A stretch of 56,975 nt of DNA from Clostridiales bacterium (GCA_017615325.1 JAGAAI010000060.1:1-56975), one strand, 5' to 3'. Shown: positions 1 to 9,008, numbered from the stretch's first letter. Translations and numbers: made by a program. The notes: generated by a model from the letters alone, not told the origin.

Positions 1-186
1 ATATCACCTGCAAAGAGCCTGCGTGATATAGCCCACAGCATAAGTTATGATGACAAGGGTGTTGCAGCATCCAAGAGTACGGTATCTGACCTGTCCGCAA
101 ATAAGCCTGCGGAAGAGAAGCCCAGGAGCGCATCGTCCGAAATTGATGCCATGCGGGCAAAACTTAAGAAGATCGCTGAGATGTAA
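1..186 (+). CDS. 3' end of an unidentified gene
   Basis: Frame 1 is open from the window edge to a TAA at 184-186, giving the last 61 residues of a protein. The tail is charged and low in complexity, with an Ala/Ser/Lys-rich linker and a final basic helix (DAMRAKLKKIAEM). No domain is recognisable. A hairpin terminator follows 6 bases after the stop, which supports this being a real gene end. Confidence 0.6.
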   Translation: MSPAKSLRDIAHSISYDDKGVAASKSTVSDLSANKPAEEKPRSASSEIDAMRAKLKKIAEM

Positions 187-192
187 ATTATT

Positions 193-220
193 AAGCCGAT
201 CCTGATGGACCGGCTTTTTT
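193..220 (+). terminator. Intrinsic terminator of the left-edge gene
   Basis: AAGCCG (193-198) pairs with CGGCTT (211-216) and runs into a T-tract (215-220). The convergent metH gene stops at 242, so the hairpin may serve both strands, although the minus-strand U-tract is weak. Confidence 0.75.
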
Positions 221-241
221 ATTGCTGTTTTTTTGTATTGA

Positions 242-2677
242 TCACTGCCCGAAAACTTCGTCTGCGTATCTTACAGTCGCCATCGCATCCTTGGCGTAGT
301 GGTCTGCGCCTATCATGTCGGCATATTCCTGAGTTAAGACCGCGCCACCAACGACCGTCTTGCAGTCGGGCTTGGCGACTTTAAGCTGCTTGATGGTCTC
401 TTCCATATTTACGACGGTAGTTGTCATGAGAGCAGAGAGGCCGACTAACTTAATGTCTTCTTCGACGGCCTTAGCTACTATCACTTCGGGCGGAACGTCC
501 TTACCCAAGTCGATGACTTCGTAGCCATAGTTTTCGAGCATGACCTTGACGATGTTCTTGCCGATGTCGTGGATGTCACCCTTGACTGTTGCGAGGATGA
601 TGCGTCCCTTGATCTCCTGGTTCTCGCCTGCCATCGACGCCTTGATGACATCGAAAGCTGCCTTTGCCGCATCAGCGCTCATCAGGAGCTGGGGCAGGAA
701 AACAGTGCCTGCTTCAAAACCCTTGCCGACGACATCCAGAGCGGGGATAAGTTCTTCGTTGATCACTGTCAGTGAATCGCGTGTTGCAAGAGCTTCTTTT
801 GCAGCTTTGGCAGAACCATCCTTAAGACCTCTCTTAACGCACTCGAAAAGCGAGTCCTTCGCACCCTGTGTCTGCTGCGTATTGGCGGCAGTATCAGTAC
901 TGCCTGCTGCGGCCTGCGCTTCGCCTGCAACGAGTTTTGCATAAGGGATATAGTTGCCGTTGCGGTTGATGAACTTCATGCACTGAGGATCACGGTCAAG
1001 GAGGGCGTTGGATGATGTCAGAGCCTGCATCATGGGCTCACATCCGGGATTGATTATCGCGGATGAAAGACCTGACAGTATCGCCATTGTAAGGAAGTTG
1101 GAATTAACTATCTCTCTTGCCGGAAGTCCGAAGGAAATATTCGATACACCCAGGACTGTGTTGCAGTGAAGTTCTTCTGTAGCTCGCCTTACCGTCTCAA
1201 GTGTCGTGACTGCAGAAGAAGTATCAGATGAGATCGTCATGCAGAGTCCGTCTATGACGATGTCCTTGCGAGGGATACCGTATTTGTCGGCAGCCTTTAA
1301 GATCTTGTTTGCAACCTTGATACGGCCGTCAGATGTTGTAGGGATACCGTCTTCATCCAGACAGAGTCCGACCAGGACACCGCCGTATTTGGCGACAAGC
1401 GGCATTACCTGTTCGATGTTTTCAGTTTTGCCGTTGACGGAATTTATCATGGGCTTGCCGTTATAGATCCGCAGGGCCCGCTCCAAAGCCTTGATATCTG
1501 TTGTATCTATCTGAAGAGGCAGATTTGTTACGCTCTGGAGTTCCTTTACGACACGCTCCATCATGGCCGGCTCGTCGATCTCCGGCAGACCTACATTGAC
1601 ATCAAGGATGTCTGCACCCTGATCTTCCTGGCGGATGCCTTCGCCCACGATATAGTCTATGTCATTCTCGCGGAGGGCTTCCTTGAATCTCTTCTTACCG
1701 GTCGGATTGATCCTCTCACCGATAACGACGGTTCCTCTGCCACCGCCGATAGTAACAGATGCCGCGCCCGAGGATACGACGCAGTCGTTTTTTGCAGCGA
1801 CGGGAATGAAGGGCATCTTTGATACTGTATCTTTCAGGAGCTTTATGTGGGCGGGAGTAGTGCCGCAGCAGCCGCCAACCACATTGACTCCGAGCTTTGC
1901 GATGGAGATCATCTGCTCAACGAATTCTTCGGGTCCTACGGTGAAGACAGTCTTGCCGTTTTCCACTACAGGGAGTCCTGCGTTAGGGTTAACGACAACG
2001 GGCAGGGAGGAAGCCGCTACGAGACGCTCTACGACAGGGTACATGTCGACGGGAGCAAGAGAGCAGTTGATACCTAATGCATCAACCCCAAGGCCTTCAA
2101 GGAGCGCTACAGCTGCTTCTACGGTACCGCCGGTCAGCATCCTTCCTTCGGTGTCGTAAACACAAGTAACAATGACAGGAAGATCTGAGTTCTCCTTTGC
2201 TGCAAGGACGGCTGCCTTGGTCTCGTAAAGGTCGCTCATCGTCTCGATCAGGATAAGGTCTACACCTGCATCAACGCCGGCTCTTACGGACCTTGCAAAG
2301 ATATCATATGCCTCATCGAAAGACAGGTCACCCATGGGTTCGAGGAGCTTGCCTGTCGATCCCATGTCGAGTGCTATATAAGCATCACACCTGCCTGTAT
2401 CAAGCCTTGCTTTGACCGCAAGGTCGACACCGGCTTTTATTATCTTCTCCAGATCATCGCCGAACTTCAAGACGTTGGCGCCGAAAGTATTCGCATTGAC
2501 GATATCGGCACCTGCCTGGAAATAGCTTCTGTAAAGGTCTGTTATAGCATCAGGATTATCAATGTTCCAGGTCTCGGGAAGAACACCGCCCGCAAGACCT
2601 TTGTCCTGCAGGAAAGTGCCTGCTCCGCCGTCACAAAATAGCCACTCGCTGCCGAGTCTGTCGGTAAGATTTCTCAT
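242..2677 (-). CDS. metH: Cobalamin-dependent methionine synthase, short form without activation domain
   Basis: Transfers the methyl group of methyltetrahydrofolate via cobalamin to homocysteine, in the cytoplasm. Domains in order: homocysteine methyltransferase (about 1-290; zinc Cys in GINCS and GGCCGTTP), pterin-binding barrel (about 315-570), cobalamin cap and Rossmann domain (about 610-811). The B12 ligand motif DIHDIG is visible (His703). At 811 aa it ends after the B12 domain, whereas E. coli MetH (about 1,227 aa) continues into the S-adenosylmethionine-binding reactivation domain. That domain is encoded separately at 2761-3420, so the two products presumably act together. An ATG at 2677 is preceded by GGAG and by its own TATAAT, so it can be transcribed apart from the metF pair. 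Confidence 0.95.
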   Translation of the reverse strand: MRNLTDRLGSEWLFCDGGAGTFLQDKGLAGGVLPETWNIDNPDAITDLYRSYFQAGADIVNANTFGANVLKFGDDLEKIIKAGVDLAVKARLDTGRCDAYIALDMGSTGKLLEPMGDLSFDEAYDIFARSVRAGVDAGVDLILIETMSDLYETKAAVLAAKENSDLPVIVTCVYDTEGRMLTGGTVEAAVALLEGLGVDALGINCSLAPVDMYPVVERLVAASSLPVVVNPNAGLPVVENGKTVFTVGPEEFVEQMISIAKLGVNVVGGCCGTTPAHIKLLKDTVSKMPFIPVAAKNDCVVSSGAASVTIGGGRGTVVIGERINPTGKKRFKEALRENDIDYIVGEGIRQEDQGADILDVNVGLPEIDEPAMMERVVKELQSVTNLPLQIDTTDIKALERALRIYNGKPMINSVNGKTENIEQVMPLVAKYGGVLVGLCLDEDGIPTTSDGRIKVANKILKAADKYGIPRKDIVIDGLCMTISSDTSSAVTTLETVRRATEELHCNTVLGVSNISFGLPAREIVNSNFLTMAILSGLSSAIINPGCEPMMQALTSSNALLDRDPQCMKFINRNGNYIPYAKLVAGEAQAAAGSTDTAANTQQTQGAKDSLFECVKRGLKDGSAKAAKEALATRDSLTVINEELIPALDVVGKGFEAGTVFLPQLLMSADAAKAAFDVIKASMAGENQEIKGRIILATVKGDIHDIGKNIVKVMLENYGYEVIDLGKDVPPEVIVAKAVEEDIKLVGLSALMTTTVVNMEETIKQLKVAKPDCKTVVGGAVLTQEYADMIGADHYAKDAMATVRYADEVFGQ

Positions 2678-2713
2678 AAACGGGATCTCCTAAACTGGAA
2701 ATATCTTTTCGAT

Positions 2714-2719
2714 ATTATA
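2714..2719 (-). promoter_or_regulatory. -10 box of metH
   Basis: TATAAT on the minus strand, about 37 bases before the metH start. The leader just after it carries the short motif ATATCGAAAAGAT, which recurs in the leader of the gene at 34603. Confidence 0.6.
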
Positions 2720-2721
2720 CC

Positions 2722-2749
2722 AAAGAAAAGACTCCTTCTGATGAAGGAG
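2722..2749 (-). terminator. Terminator between the activation-domain gene and metH
   Basis: On the minus strand CTCCTTC and GAAGGAG (2743-2749 / 2732-2738) form a 7-bp hairpin with a 4-base loop, followed by TCTTTTCTTTGG. It lies just after the stop of the upstream gene and immediately before the metH promoter. Confidence 0.65.
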
Positions 2750-2760
2750 AGGGAAAGTGT

Positions 2761-3420
2761 TTATTTAGAGAAACTGCAGTTTCCTGCCAGACTGCAATCC
2801 TCGCAGGATCCGCAGGTGCTTTCAGGGATTCCGCTGTCAAGAGGGTACATTCCGATGAATGCCGTAACAGATTTTGACGGGATCATGAGACATGAATCGG
2901 TGAGGGCTATACCACAGGTCTTGCTCATGCCGAGGATACGCTCGAAGTCTTTCTGGAGGTCTAATGCGAGATCTCCGTAGCCGGGGGAGAAGCGGGGCTT
3001 TATGCCGTGCCCCGTGGCCTGGGCATAGCATCTTATCTGCTCGTTTACCATGTCGCAGTATTCTTCCACGAAAGCAGCTCCTGCTGCCTGGAAACAGGCG
3101 GCCTTTAAGATGTTTGTCTTCTCATATCTTCTTATCAGCTGGTCTATGCCGTGTCCGATCGTAAAGGCTGCCATAACAACCTTGTCACAGCCTGAAAGAT
3201 TTTTGGCTAAGCCTTCTGATCCTATGTTAAGTCCTGCGAAGGAGATCTCCTTATCAGTGAGCTTTTCGATATCGAAAACCTTATGTACCGACTTGGGCTG
3301 GAGGTTCTTCCCGAGCTCTTCGACCACTTCATCGATAACGGGCGCGACAGTATCATCCGCGGTAAAGCCGCGGTAGCCAAGATATCTTTCGATCTCTTTC
3401 CTGGGAGGAGTTATCTTCAT
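2761..3420 (-). CDS. Stand-alone methionine synthase activation-domain protein
   Basis: A 219-aa protein resembling the C-terminal S-adenosylmethionine-binding domain of MetH, which supports reductive remethylation of cob(II)alamin when the cofactor oxidises. The region RFSPGYGDLALDLQ matches the family's conserved RxxPGYG segment. The C-terminus carries a Cys cluster (CGSCEDCSLAGNC) that is not part of E. coli MetH and may bind metal. It overlaps metF by four bases (ATGA), so the two are translationally coupled, and it precedes metH, which lacks exactly this domain. The split arrangement is known in clostridia. Confidence 0.88.
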   Translation of the reverse strand: MKITPPRKEIERYLGYRGFTADDTVAPVIDEVVEELGKNLQPKSVHKVFDIEKLTDKEISFAGLNIGSEGLAKNLSGCDKVVMAAFTIGHGIDQLIRRYEKTNILKAACFQAAGAAFVEEYCDMVNEQIRCYAQATGHGIKPRFSPGYGDLALDLQKDFERILGMSKTCGIALTDSCLMIPSKSVTAFIGMYPLDSGIPESTCGSCEDCSLAGNCSFSK

Positions 3421-4280
3421 GAGATTATGTTGGACAGTGACTTCATGATGCCTGCTGCGATCTCAGGCTTGTTCATGGAGTAAACGTGGATGTTGTTTAC
3501 GTTGTTTGCGATGAGGTCGATGATCTGCTCTGTTGCATAGATGATGCCTGCCTGAGCCATCTTGTCGGGGTCGTTGCCGAAGCGGTCGACCATAGTCCTG
3601 AATCTCTGGGGAATCGTAGCTCCGGACATCGCGACTGACCTGTCGACCTGACGGGCGTTCGTGATGGGCATGATGCCTGCGATGACAGGAACGGTTATGC
3701 CTGCCTCACGGATCCTGTAGAGGAAGTTATAGAGGGTATTGTTATCGAAGAACATCTGGGTAGTAAGGAAGTCGCAGCCTGCGTCAACCTTTTCCTTCAG
3801 GTGGATAATGTCCTCGGACTGTCTTGCGCACTCGATATGGCCTTCGGGATAGCAGGCGCCGCCAATGCAGATCTCGGGAGCAATCGCCTTGATGTCCCTT
3901 ATGAGTTCGGATGCGTAGTTATAGTCGAAAGCAACGCGTCCGTCCTTGGGGATGTCACCGCGGAGAGCCATTATGTTCTTGATGCCGCGCTTCTGATATT
4001 CCTTGATGCGCTCGGCAACTGTTTCCTTTGTTGAAGATACGCAGGTGAGGTGGGCGATGACAGGAGTCTGATACTTGTCCTGGATCCTTGTTGCAAGTTC
4101 TGCCGTATTAGCGGAAGTTCCTCCGCCTGCACCGTATGTAACTGACATGAAGTGAGGCTTTAAAGCCGCGATCTCCATGGATGCTTTCTCAACACTTTCG
4201 AACTTGTCGTCCGTCTTGGGAGGGAAGACCTCGAAAGAGATCGTTACCTCATTATCTTTTAAGATCTGTTTAACTGTCAT
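3417..4280 (-). CDS. metF: 5,10-methylenetetrahydrofolate reductase
   Basis: A 287-aa TIM-barrel flavoenzyme reducing methylene-THF to 5-methyl-THF, the methyl donor for the MetH encoded next door. Family features: ISFEVFPPK near the N-terminus (catalytic Glu17), VTYGAGG, and FLTTQMFFDN. Length is normal for the family. The start has GAGGGG six bases upstream and an extended -10 box (TGATATAAT) at 4314-4319, so it begins its own transcript. The short leader leaves no room for a SAM riboswitch or T-box. Confidence 0.95.
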   Translation of the reverse strand: MTVKQILKDNEVTISFEVFPPKTDDKFESVEKASMEIAALKPHFMSVTYGAGGGTSANTAELATRIQDKYQTPVIAHLTCVSSTKETVAERIKEYQKRGIKNIMALRGDIPKDGRVAFDYNYASELIRDIKAIAPEICIGGACYPEGHIECARQSEDIIHLKEKVDAGCDFLTTQMFFDNNTLYNFLYRIREAGITVPVIAGIMPITNARQVDRSVAMSGATIPQRFRTMVDRFGNDPDKMAQAGIIYATEQIIDLIANNVNNIHVYSMNKPEIAAGIMKSLSNIIS

Positions 4281-4313
4281 AATATTCCCCTCTGACCTTT
4301 TTCATGTTTGATT

Positions 4314-4319
4314 ATTATA
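4314..4319 (-). promoter_or_regulatory. Extended -10 box of metF
   Basis: TGATATAAT read on the minus strand, 34 bases before the metF ATG. It separates metF transcription from the upstream lipase/transporter unit. Confidence 0.55.
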
Positions 4320-4340
4320 TCACTTATTTGGAACAGCAGT

Positions 4341-5150
4341 TTAGAAGCCCATTCCGGCAAGTTCCCTTACCATGTCCCTGTAGAAATCCGTGATGTCCGT
4401 GATCCCGTCAAGCTTCTTGCGGGTAAGCGGCCGTCTCCTGAAATCTACTTCATCAAAGTGGGATATCCCTCTGTTTGTAGCACTTCTGAAATGCCCGCGG
4501 AAGTTGGTCCATATAAGGGCCCGGGGAGCCAGGAGCCCGTCGTTCTCGCCCTCGTAGTGCTTTACGACAAGGTTTGTGAACCAGAGGAAGAAATCACTCG
4601 TTACTTTCTTGCAGGAGAAAGCGTAGCTTTGGTAGTAGATGTCAGGGGCGTCAGGATTCTTTCTGTTGAACTCCGCGGAATTGCCTGTCTCCATGTCCTT
4701 TATGGTCCTGTAAGTATCAGGCTTCTTATCTCCCAGGAGACGGAACCAGAGGTCAGTCACCTTACAGCCGAACCTTATCAGGAAGTCGGGGAACTTAAGC
4801 AGGTGATCCAATGTGACAGACCCGTTGTGGGGTGTATTGATCGTGGTAACCGATGCAACAAGGTCGTTGATCTTAAGAGTGGAGATGGCATATCTTATGT
4901 CGACTCCGCCTTTGGAATGAGCTATTACGTTGAACTTTTCAATCCCGTTTTCTTCTGCGATCCTGCGCACTCGTTGGGCCAGGTATTCGCCGTTAGTTAC
5001 AACTGAACCGTTGGCATCCTGGTTGCCGTAGAAGACCGTGTTGCCTTCCTCTTCTATGACCTTGGGGATACGCCCCCAGTAGTTTAAATGTTTTCTATCC
5101 CGAAAACCCATTCCGTGAACGAGAAGGACCGGGTATTTAAGTCCTGCCAT
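4341..5150 (-). CDS. Alpha/beta-hydrolase, triacylglycerol lipase-like
   Basis: A 269-aa protein with the bacterial lipase pattern: an oxyanion region PVLLVHGMG near residues 7-15, and the nucleophile elbow AHSKGG with Ser79. Residues such as DGLLAPRA and GISHFDEVDF supply plausible acid and His positions. No signal peptide is visible, so it is probably cytoplasmic, unlike secreted lipases of this type. It starts four bases after the ABC ATPase stop, with GGAGATAAGGT as ribosome site, so it is the last gene of the transporter operon. The substrate is unknown; an ester-releasing role on an imported compound is only inference. Confidence 0.75.
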   Translation of the reverse strand: MAGLKYPVLLVHGMGFRDRKHLNYWGRIPKVIEEEGNTVFYGNQDANGSVVTNGEYLAQRVRRIAEENGIEKFNVIAHSKGGVDIRYAISTLKINDLVASVTTINTPHNGSVTLDHLLKFPDFLIRFGCKVTDLWFRLLGDKKPDTYRTIKDMETGNSAEFNRKNPDAPDIYYQSYAFSCKKVTSDFFLWFTNLVVKHYEGENDGLLAPRALIWTNFRGHFRSATNRGISHFDEVDFRRRPLTRKKLDGITDITDFYRDMVRELAGMGF

Positions 5151-5153
5151 ACC

Positions 5154-5915
5154 TTATCTCCAAAGTTCGCTCATGCTGTTCATGTGGCCATAGACGTCCA
5201 TGTCGTATATGTCACTGAGCGTTGTTTTATAATCAACCTCATTTGTCGGGGCAGTCAAAATCTGCTTTCCTTCTTTTAAGAATACCACCATATCGGACAT
5301 AATGCGCGCCATTGAGATGTCATGCCATACTCCAATGAGGGTATTTTTCATAGTAACTCCGCCGGGGGTTACTGTCGTGCCTTCTGACCATTCCAGGAGG
5401 AGGTCTGAGATCTCTTTGATGTATTTGATGTCAAGATGGTTCATGGGTTCGTCCAGGAGCATTATGGGAGCTCTTTGAGCCAGAGTCCTCGCAAGGAATA
5501 CGCGCTGCTTCTGGCCACCGGACAAAGTCGATACGGGAGTATCGGCAAGGCTTATGAGACCTGTTTTATCCAATATGTCTTCAACTGAAGAATTGCCGCT
5601 TTGGGCATAGCTTCCTAATTCAACTGTCTCTCTTACTGTGTATTCAAAATAGTTTTCCTGATACTGGGACAGGAGGGAGATGCAGCCTGCGATCTGTCTT
5701 CTTGAAAGACTGTTAAGATCCTTATCAGCGATCTTAATGCTGCCGGATGATCTTACTGCACCGATGAGGGCTCTTAAGAGAGTCGTCTTGCCGCAGCCGT
5801 TAGGGCCTACAAGAGCGACCTTGCAGCCTTCGGGAACGGTAAGATCTATATCTTGCAGGACGTTGGTGTTATCGTAGCCTGCACAGAGTCTTTCCAGTTT
5901 AATGGCGTTTCCCAT
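5154..5915 (-). CDS. ABC importer ATPase, cobalamin/iron-siderophore family
   Basis: A 253-aa ATPase of the BtuD/FecE type. It shows Walker A GPNGCGKTT (about residues 37-45), signature LSGGQKQR, Walker B IMLLDEP and an H-loop VWHD. About 12 extra residues (TVTPGGVTMKNT) sit before the H-loop strand, where relatives are shorter. The start overlaps the permease stop (ATGA). Substrate cannot be read from the ATPase; nearby metH makes cobalamin attractive, but Fe-siderophore is equally compatible. Confidence 0.88.
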   Translation of the reverse strand: MGNAIKLERLCAGYDNTNVLQDIDLTVPEGCKVALVGPNGCGKTTLLRALIGAVRSSGSIKIADKDLNSLSRRQIAGCISLLSQYQENYFEYTVRETVELGSYAQSGNSSVEDILDKTGLISLADTPVSTLSGGQKQRVFLARTLAQRAPIMLLDEPMNHLDIKYIKEISDLLLEWSEGTTVTPGGVTMKNTLIGVWHDISMARIMSDMVVFLKEGKQILTAPTNEVDYKTTLSDIYDMDVYGHMNSMSELWR

Positions 5916-6958
5916 CAGTGCTTCCTCCTTGCAAAATAGATATAGGCAAAGAAGGGAGCGCCTATTATCGCGGTGATAGCGCCGACGGCGATCTCACGCG
6001 GAGCCAGGACGGTCCTTGATACGAGGTCTGCTACTGCCATGAAGATGCCGCCCCAGATGGCTGCCATTGGGAGGACGATCCTGTTGCGGCTTCCTACGAC
6101 TCTTCTGACAACATGGGGCGCTATAAGATCGATGAATCCGATGATGCCTGAAAGGCAGACTGCAACACCTGTGAGGAGGGCGGTTATGGCAAGGACGATG
6201 TTCCTTACCCTCTTGACTTCAACGCCCATTGCAAGACCCTGTTCGTCTCCAAATGTCATGATGTCAAGTTCTCTGGAGAAGATCATTAGGATAGCCAAGG
6301 ATACGATGGTTACTATTGTCATTACGATAGCATGGTTGATGTTGCGTCCCGAGAAAGACCCGGTGAGCCAGATCGCGATCCTTGATCTGTGGTCAGGAAA
6401 GAACTGGCTTATGAAGGTAACGACTGCGTTTAAAAAGAGCGACAATACCATTCCGATGAGAACGATAGTGTCTGATCTTCCGTGCTTGTCCAATATCTGT
6501 GAGAGGGCGAGGGCTGCAATGACGGTTATGAAGCCGAAGATGAATCCCGTGACCGGCATCAGGAGTGATCCCAGGATTGGGACTGTAATTCCTGACACCA
6601 TGATTATTACGACACCCAGGGATGCGCCTGAAGACACACCCAGAGTGTAGGATGAAGCCAAAGGATTACGTAATACCGACTGCATTACGACACCCGATAC
6701 CGACAGGGCCGCGCCTGCCGCGAAAGCCGTGATGACTCTGGGGATCCTTATGTCCCAGAGGATCGCAACCATGCCTTCGGTTATATTGTCTGTAAGTTTT
6801 ATTCCGAAAAGTTTATTAGCCACGATCCTCACGGAATCAGCGGCATTTATACTAACGCTCCCAAGGCCCGTGCAGAGCACGAGCGCTATGAGAGCGGTAA
6901 TGACCGATATTATTATCGGAAGTGTATAGTTCTTATGCTGCCTTATCGACTGCTGCAT
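5915..6958 (-). CDS. ABC importer permease, FecCD/BtuC family
   Basis: A 347-aa membrane protein with about ten transmembrane helices. It carries family hallmarks such as RIPRVITAFAAGAALSVSG, NPLASSYTLGVSSGA and GFIDLIAPHVVRR. It forms the channel for the importer with the binding protein upstream and the ATPase downstream. Its ATG lies 26 bases inside the end of the binding-protein gene, a tight overlap typical of these operons. Confidence 0.92.
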   Translation of the reverse strand: MQQSIRQHKNYTLPIIISVITALIALVLCTGLGSVSINAADSVRIVANKLFGIKLTDNITEGMVAILWDIRIPRVITAFAAGAALSVSGVVMQSVLRNPLASSYTLGVSSGASLGVVIIMVSGITVPILGSLLMPVTGFIFGFITVIAALALSQILDKHGRSDTIVLIGMVLSLFLNAVVTFISQFFPDHRSRIAIWLTGSFSGRNINHAIVMTIVTIVSLAILMIFSRELDIMTFGDEQGLAMGVEVKRVRNIVLAITALLTGVAVCLSGIIGFIDLIAPHVVRRVVGSRNRIVLPMAAIWGGIFMAVADLVSRTVLAPREIAVGAITAIIGAPFFAYIYFARRKH

Positions 6959-7892
6959 AGTAATCAGGGTAGATAGCTTCCGCCATCTGCTCCATAGCCT
7001 CGACTACGTGGGCATTAGGACGGTTGGAAGCGTTCTCGTCGATGTAGAAGATATTGCCGTCCTTGACAGCTGCGATTGCATCCCATCCGGGTCTTGCGGC
7101 AAGAGCCTTATCTGCATCGGGAACATAAGATACGGAGTGAAGTATGATGTCAGGGTTAGCGTTGATAACGGCTTCCTCGCTCAAAGCAAGCCAGCTGTCC
7201 TGATCACCGAAAGCGTTCTTTGCGCCGATCAGTGTGATCATCTCATCGATGAATGTAGACTTACCTACAGAATAAACTGTGGGGTAGTTGTCATCAGGTA
7301 CGGACAGGAGGAATGCAACAGTCTTCTTGTCTTCGTCCTTGATGTTAGTAGCTATCTGAGTGATCTTTTCGATCTTGCTCGTCATGTCGTTAACTATCTT
7401 TTCTGCTTCAGCGGATGCTCCGACACAGTCGCCTACGAACTTTATATCATCCTTGATGCCTGCAATGGATGTGGAAGAAGGGATATCAGCGATACAGATC
7501 CCTGCATCGGATACTGTCTGGTAGGGGTTTACGCCACCTACATAGAGCATGCCGGATGTGAACATGATGTCAGGCTTTAAAGAGATGATGCTCTCCTGAT
7601 CGGGAGTATCAAGTGAATAGACCTGAACGTCTGAAGAAAGGGAATCTTTGTATTCAGCGGAATACTCGTCGATCGCTACGATCTTGTCCTTTAATCCCAT
7701 ATCAATAAGTGTCTGTGTGATGGCAGGGTTCAAAGATACGATCTTCTCGACCTTGGAAGGTACTTTGATGGCGTTTCCTGCCCTGTCTGTCTCAGGCTTA
7801 GCTACGGTGGGAGCTGCCTGGCATCCTGCTAATGCTGTCACGGCGAATGCTGCGACCAGGATCGTTGATACGAACTTGTTCTTGTTGAACAT
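6933..7892 (-). CDS. ABC importer substrate-binding lipoprotein, BtuF/FhuD type
   Basis: A 319-aa periplasmic-binding-type protein. The N-terminus is a lipoprotein signal (ALAGC, Cys23), followed by KIVSLNPAITQTLIDMGL, the usual start of the BtuF/FepB fold. GVNPYQTVSDAGI and ARPGWDAIAAVKDGNIFYID are typical of the family. First gene of a four-gene unit (binding protein, permease, ATPase, lipase). An extended -10 (TGATATAAT) lies at 7925-7930, only about 33 bases before the start, so there is no room for a cobalamin riboswitch. Confidence 0.9.
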   Translation of the reverse strand: MFNKNKFVSTILVAAFAVTALAGCQAAPTVAKPETDRAGNAIKVPSKVEKIVSLNPAITQTLIDMGLKDKIVAIDEYSAEYKDSLSSDVQVYSLDTPDQESIISLKPDIMFTSGMLYVGGVNPYQTVSDAGICIADIPSSTSIAGIKDDIKFVGDCVGASAEAEKIVNDMTSKIEKITQIATNIKDEDKKTVAFLLSVPDDNYPTVYSVGKSTFIDEMITLIGAKNAFGDQDSWLALSEEAVINANPDIILHSVSYVPDADKALAARPGWDAIAAVKDGNIFYIDENASNRPNAHVVEAMEQMAEAIYPDYYAAVDKAA

Positions 7893-7924
7893 TTTTAATC
7901 TCCTTTTATATTGTTTTCGAGAAG

Positions 7925-7930
7925 ATTATA
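7925..7930 (-). promoter_or_regulatory. Extended -10 box of the importer operon
   Basis: TGATATAAT on the minus strand ahead of the binding-protein gene; the intergenic gap to the kinase stop is only 63 bases. Confidence 0.55.
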
Positions 7931-7955
7931 TCACTATTGTCAAAACCGGGCGGGA

Positions 7956-9008
7956 TCAGCCGTTGATAAGAGGATCCGTATCGACTCCTGCGGCCATTAA
8001 GATCATGCCTATGAATATGGAGAAGATAAATACAGCTATAAAGGTGGCGACAGGTGTAAGCATCGCCCAGATGATCTTTGCCGTGACCCTTATGTCTTTT
8101 CTGTGGTGGGACACATAGGGCAGATGCGACATGATGTGGACCCAGTCAAAGACCAGGTCGAGTTCAGCAAGGAAGGTCAGAAGGTAGAGAAGGAGCAGGG
8201 CCATCTTTATCAGAAGCGGCATATTCATCAAGCCTATCCTGAAGCAGTCGAAGACCACGTAGCCATAGACAAGTGTTGCGATGACCGCCCTGACTGGCTT
8301 TTTGTTCCTGAAGCCCGGCGGAGGGAAGATCGAGTGGCTAAGGTCAACGGACTCGTTCTTCATGGCCTTTATGTTCCGGAATCTTTTCTCAGGGTCTATC
8401 CTGGTCGCATTCTTTGCGATCCTCAACATCTTGGGAGAATCAGGGAACATCTTCTCAATGAGCTTGCCGAAGGCATAGATGTCAGTCCTCTCATCCGAAG
8501 GGGCGAAGCCGTACTGTTCGGGAGCGGCATAGCCTTGGGTCCCTATGAGCGTCGTGTCGCGGCTTTCAGCGGGGTTTGCGATCTTTGCCGCATCGAAATC
8601 TATTATCACCACACCGCCCTGGTTCGTGATCATGATGTTGGATGCCTTGATATCGCGGTGGATTATAGGACGGGGGAGGCCATGAAGTTCGCCAAGGGCA
8701 TCAGCGATCTCGTTATAGATCCTCATGCGCTCCTTAAAACCGGGTTTGTTCTTTTCAAGATGTTCTTCTAAAGTAACTCCGTTTATGTGTTCCTCGATCA
8801 CGATGTAATTACCGTCAAAAAGGCCGTGACATAGTATCCTCGGAAAGTGTCTGGAATCGAGTGTTGCGAGCTGGTCGTAAACTTCCTCGTTGTAGTATGT
8901 GAGTATTTTCCGCACACCGACATCACCCGTGATCTCGTTTATCACCAGGCTCTGGTCTGATCCCTCAAAAGAGTGCAGTTCCCTAAATAATGTCGGATCG
9001 TTGTTCAT
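7956..9008 (-). CDS. Membrane Ser/Thr protein kinase
   Basis: A Hanks-type kinase. Counting from the ATG at 9008, the catalytic loop is HRDIKASN (Asp119), the metal-binding motif DFD (Asp137), and the activation segment ends GTQGYAAPEQYG. The N-lobe is short and has no clear glycine loop; a Lys in GVRKIL may be the ATP lysine. After the kinase core come four or so hydrophobic segments, so the protein is membrane-bound with a cytoplasmic kinase and no PASTA repeats. An in-frame TTG exists at 9026, but a TATAAT lies between TTG and ATG. The transglutaminase gene ends 54 bases upstream of the ATG on the same strand. Confidence 0.85.
   Translation of the reverse strand: MNNDPTLFRELHSFEGSDQSLVINEITGDVGVRKILTYYNEEVYDQLATLDSRHFPRILCHGLFDGNYIVIEEHINGVTLEEHLEKNKPGFKERMRIYNEIADALGELHGLPRPIIHRDIKASNIMITNQGGVVIIDFDAAKIANPAESRDTTLIGTQGYAAPEQYGFAPSDERTDIYAFGKLIEKMFPDSPKMLRIAKNATRIDPEKRFRNIKAMKNESVDLSHSIFPPPGFRNKKPVRAVIATLVYGYVVFDCFRIGLMNMPLLIKMALLLLYLLTFLAELDLVFDWVHIMSHLPYVSHHRKDIRVTAKIIWAMLTPVATFIAVFIFSIFIGMILMAAGVDTDPLING

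Noticed and set aside
4281..4340. SAM riboswitch or T-box before metF
   Set aside because: The leader is about 25-30 bases, too short for either.
7893..7955. Cobalamin riboswitch before the BtuF/FhuD-type gene
   Set aside because: Only 63 bases separate the genes and the -10 is about 33 bases before the start; a riboswitch needs far more.
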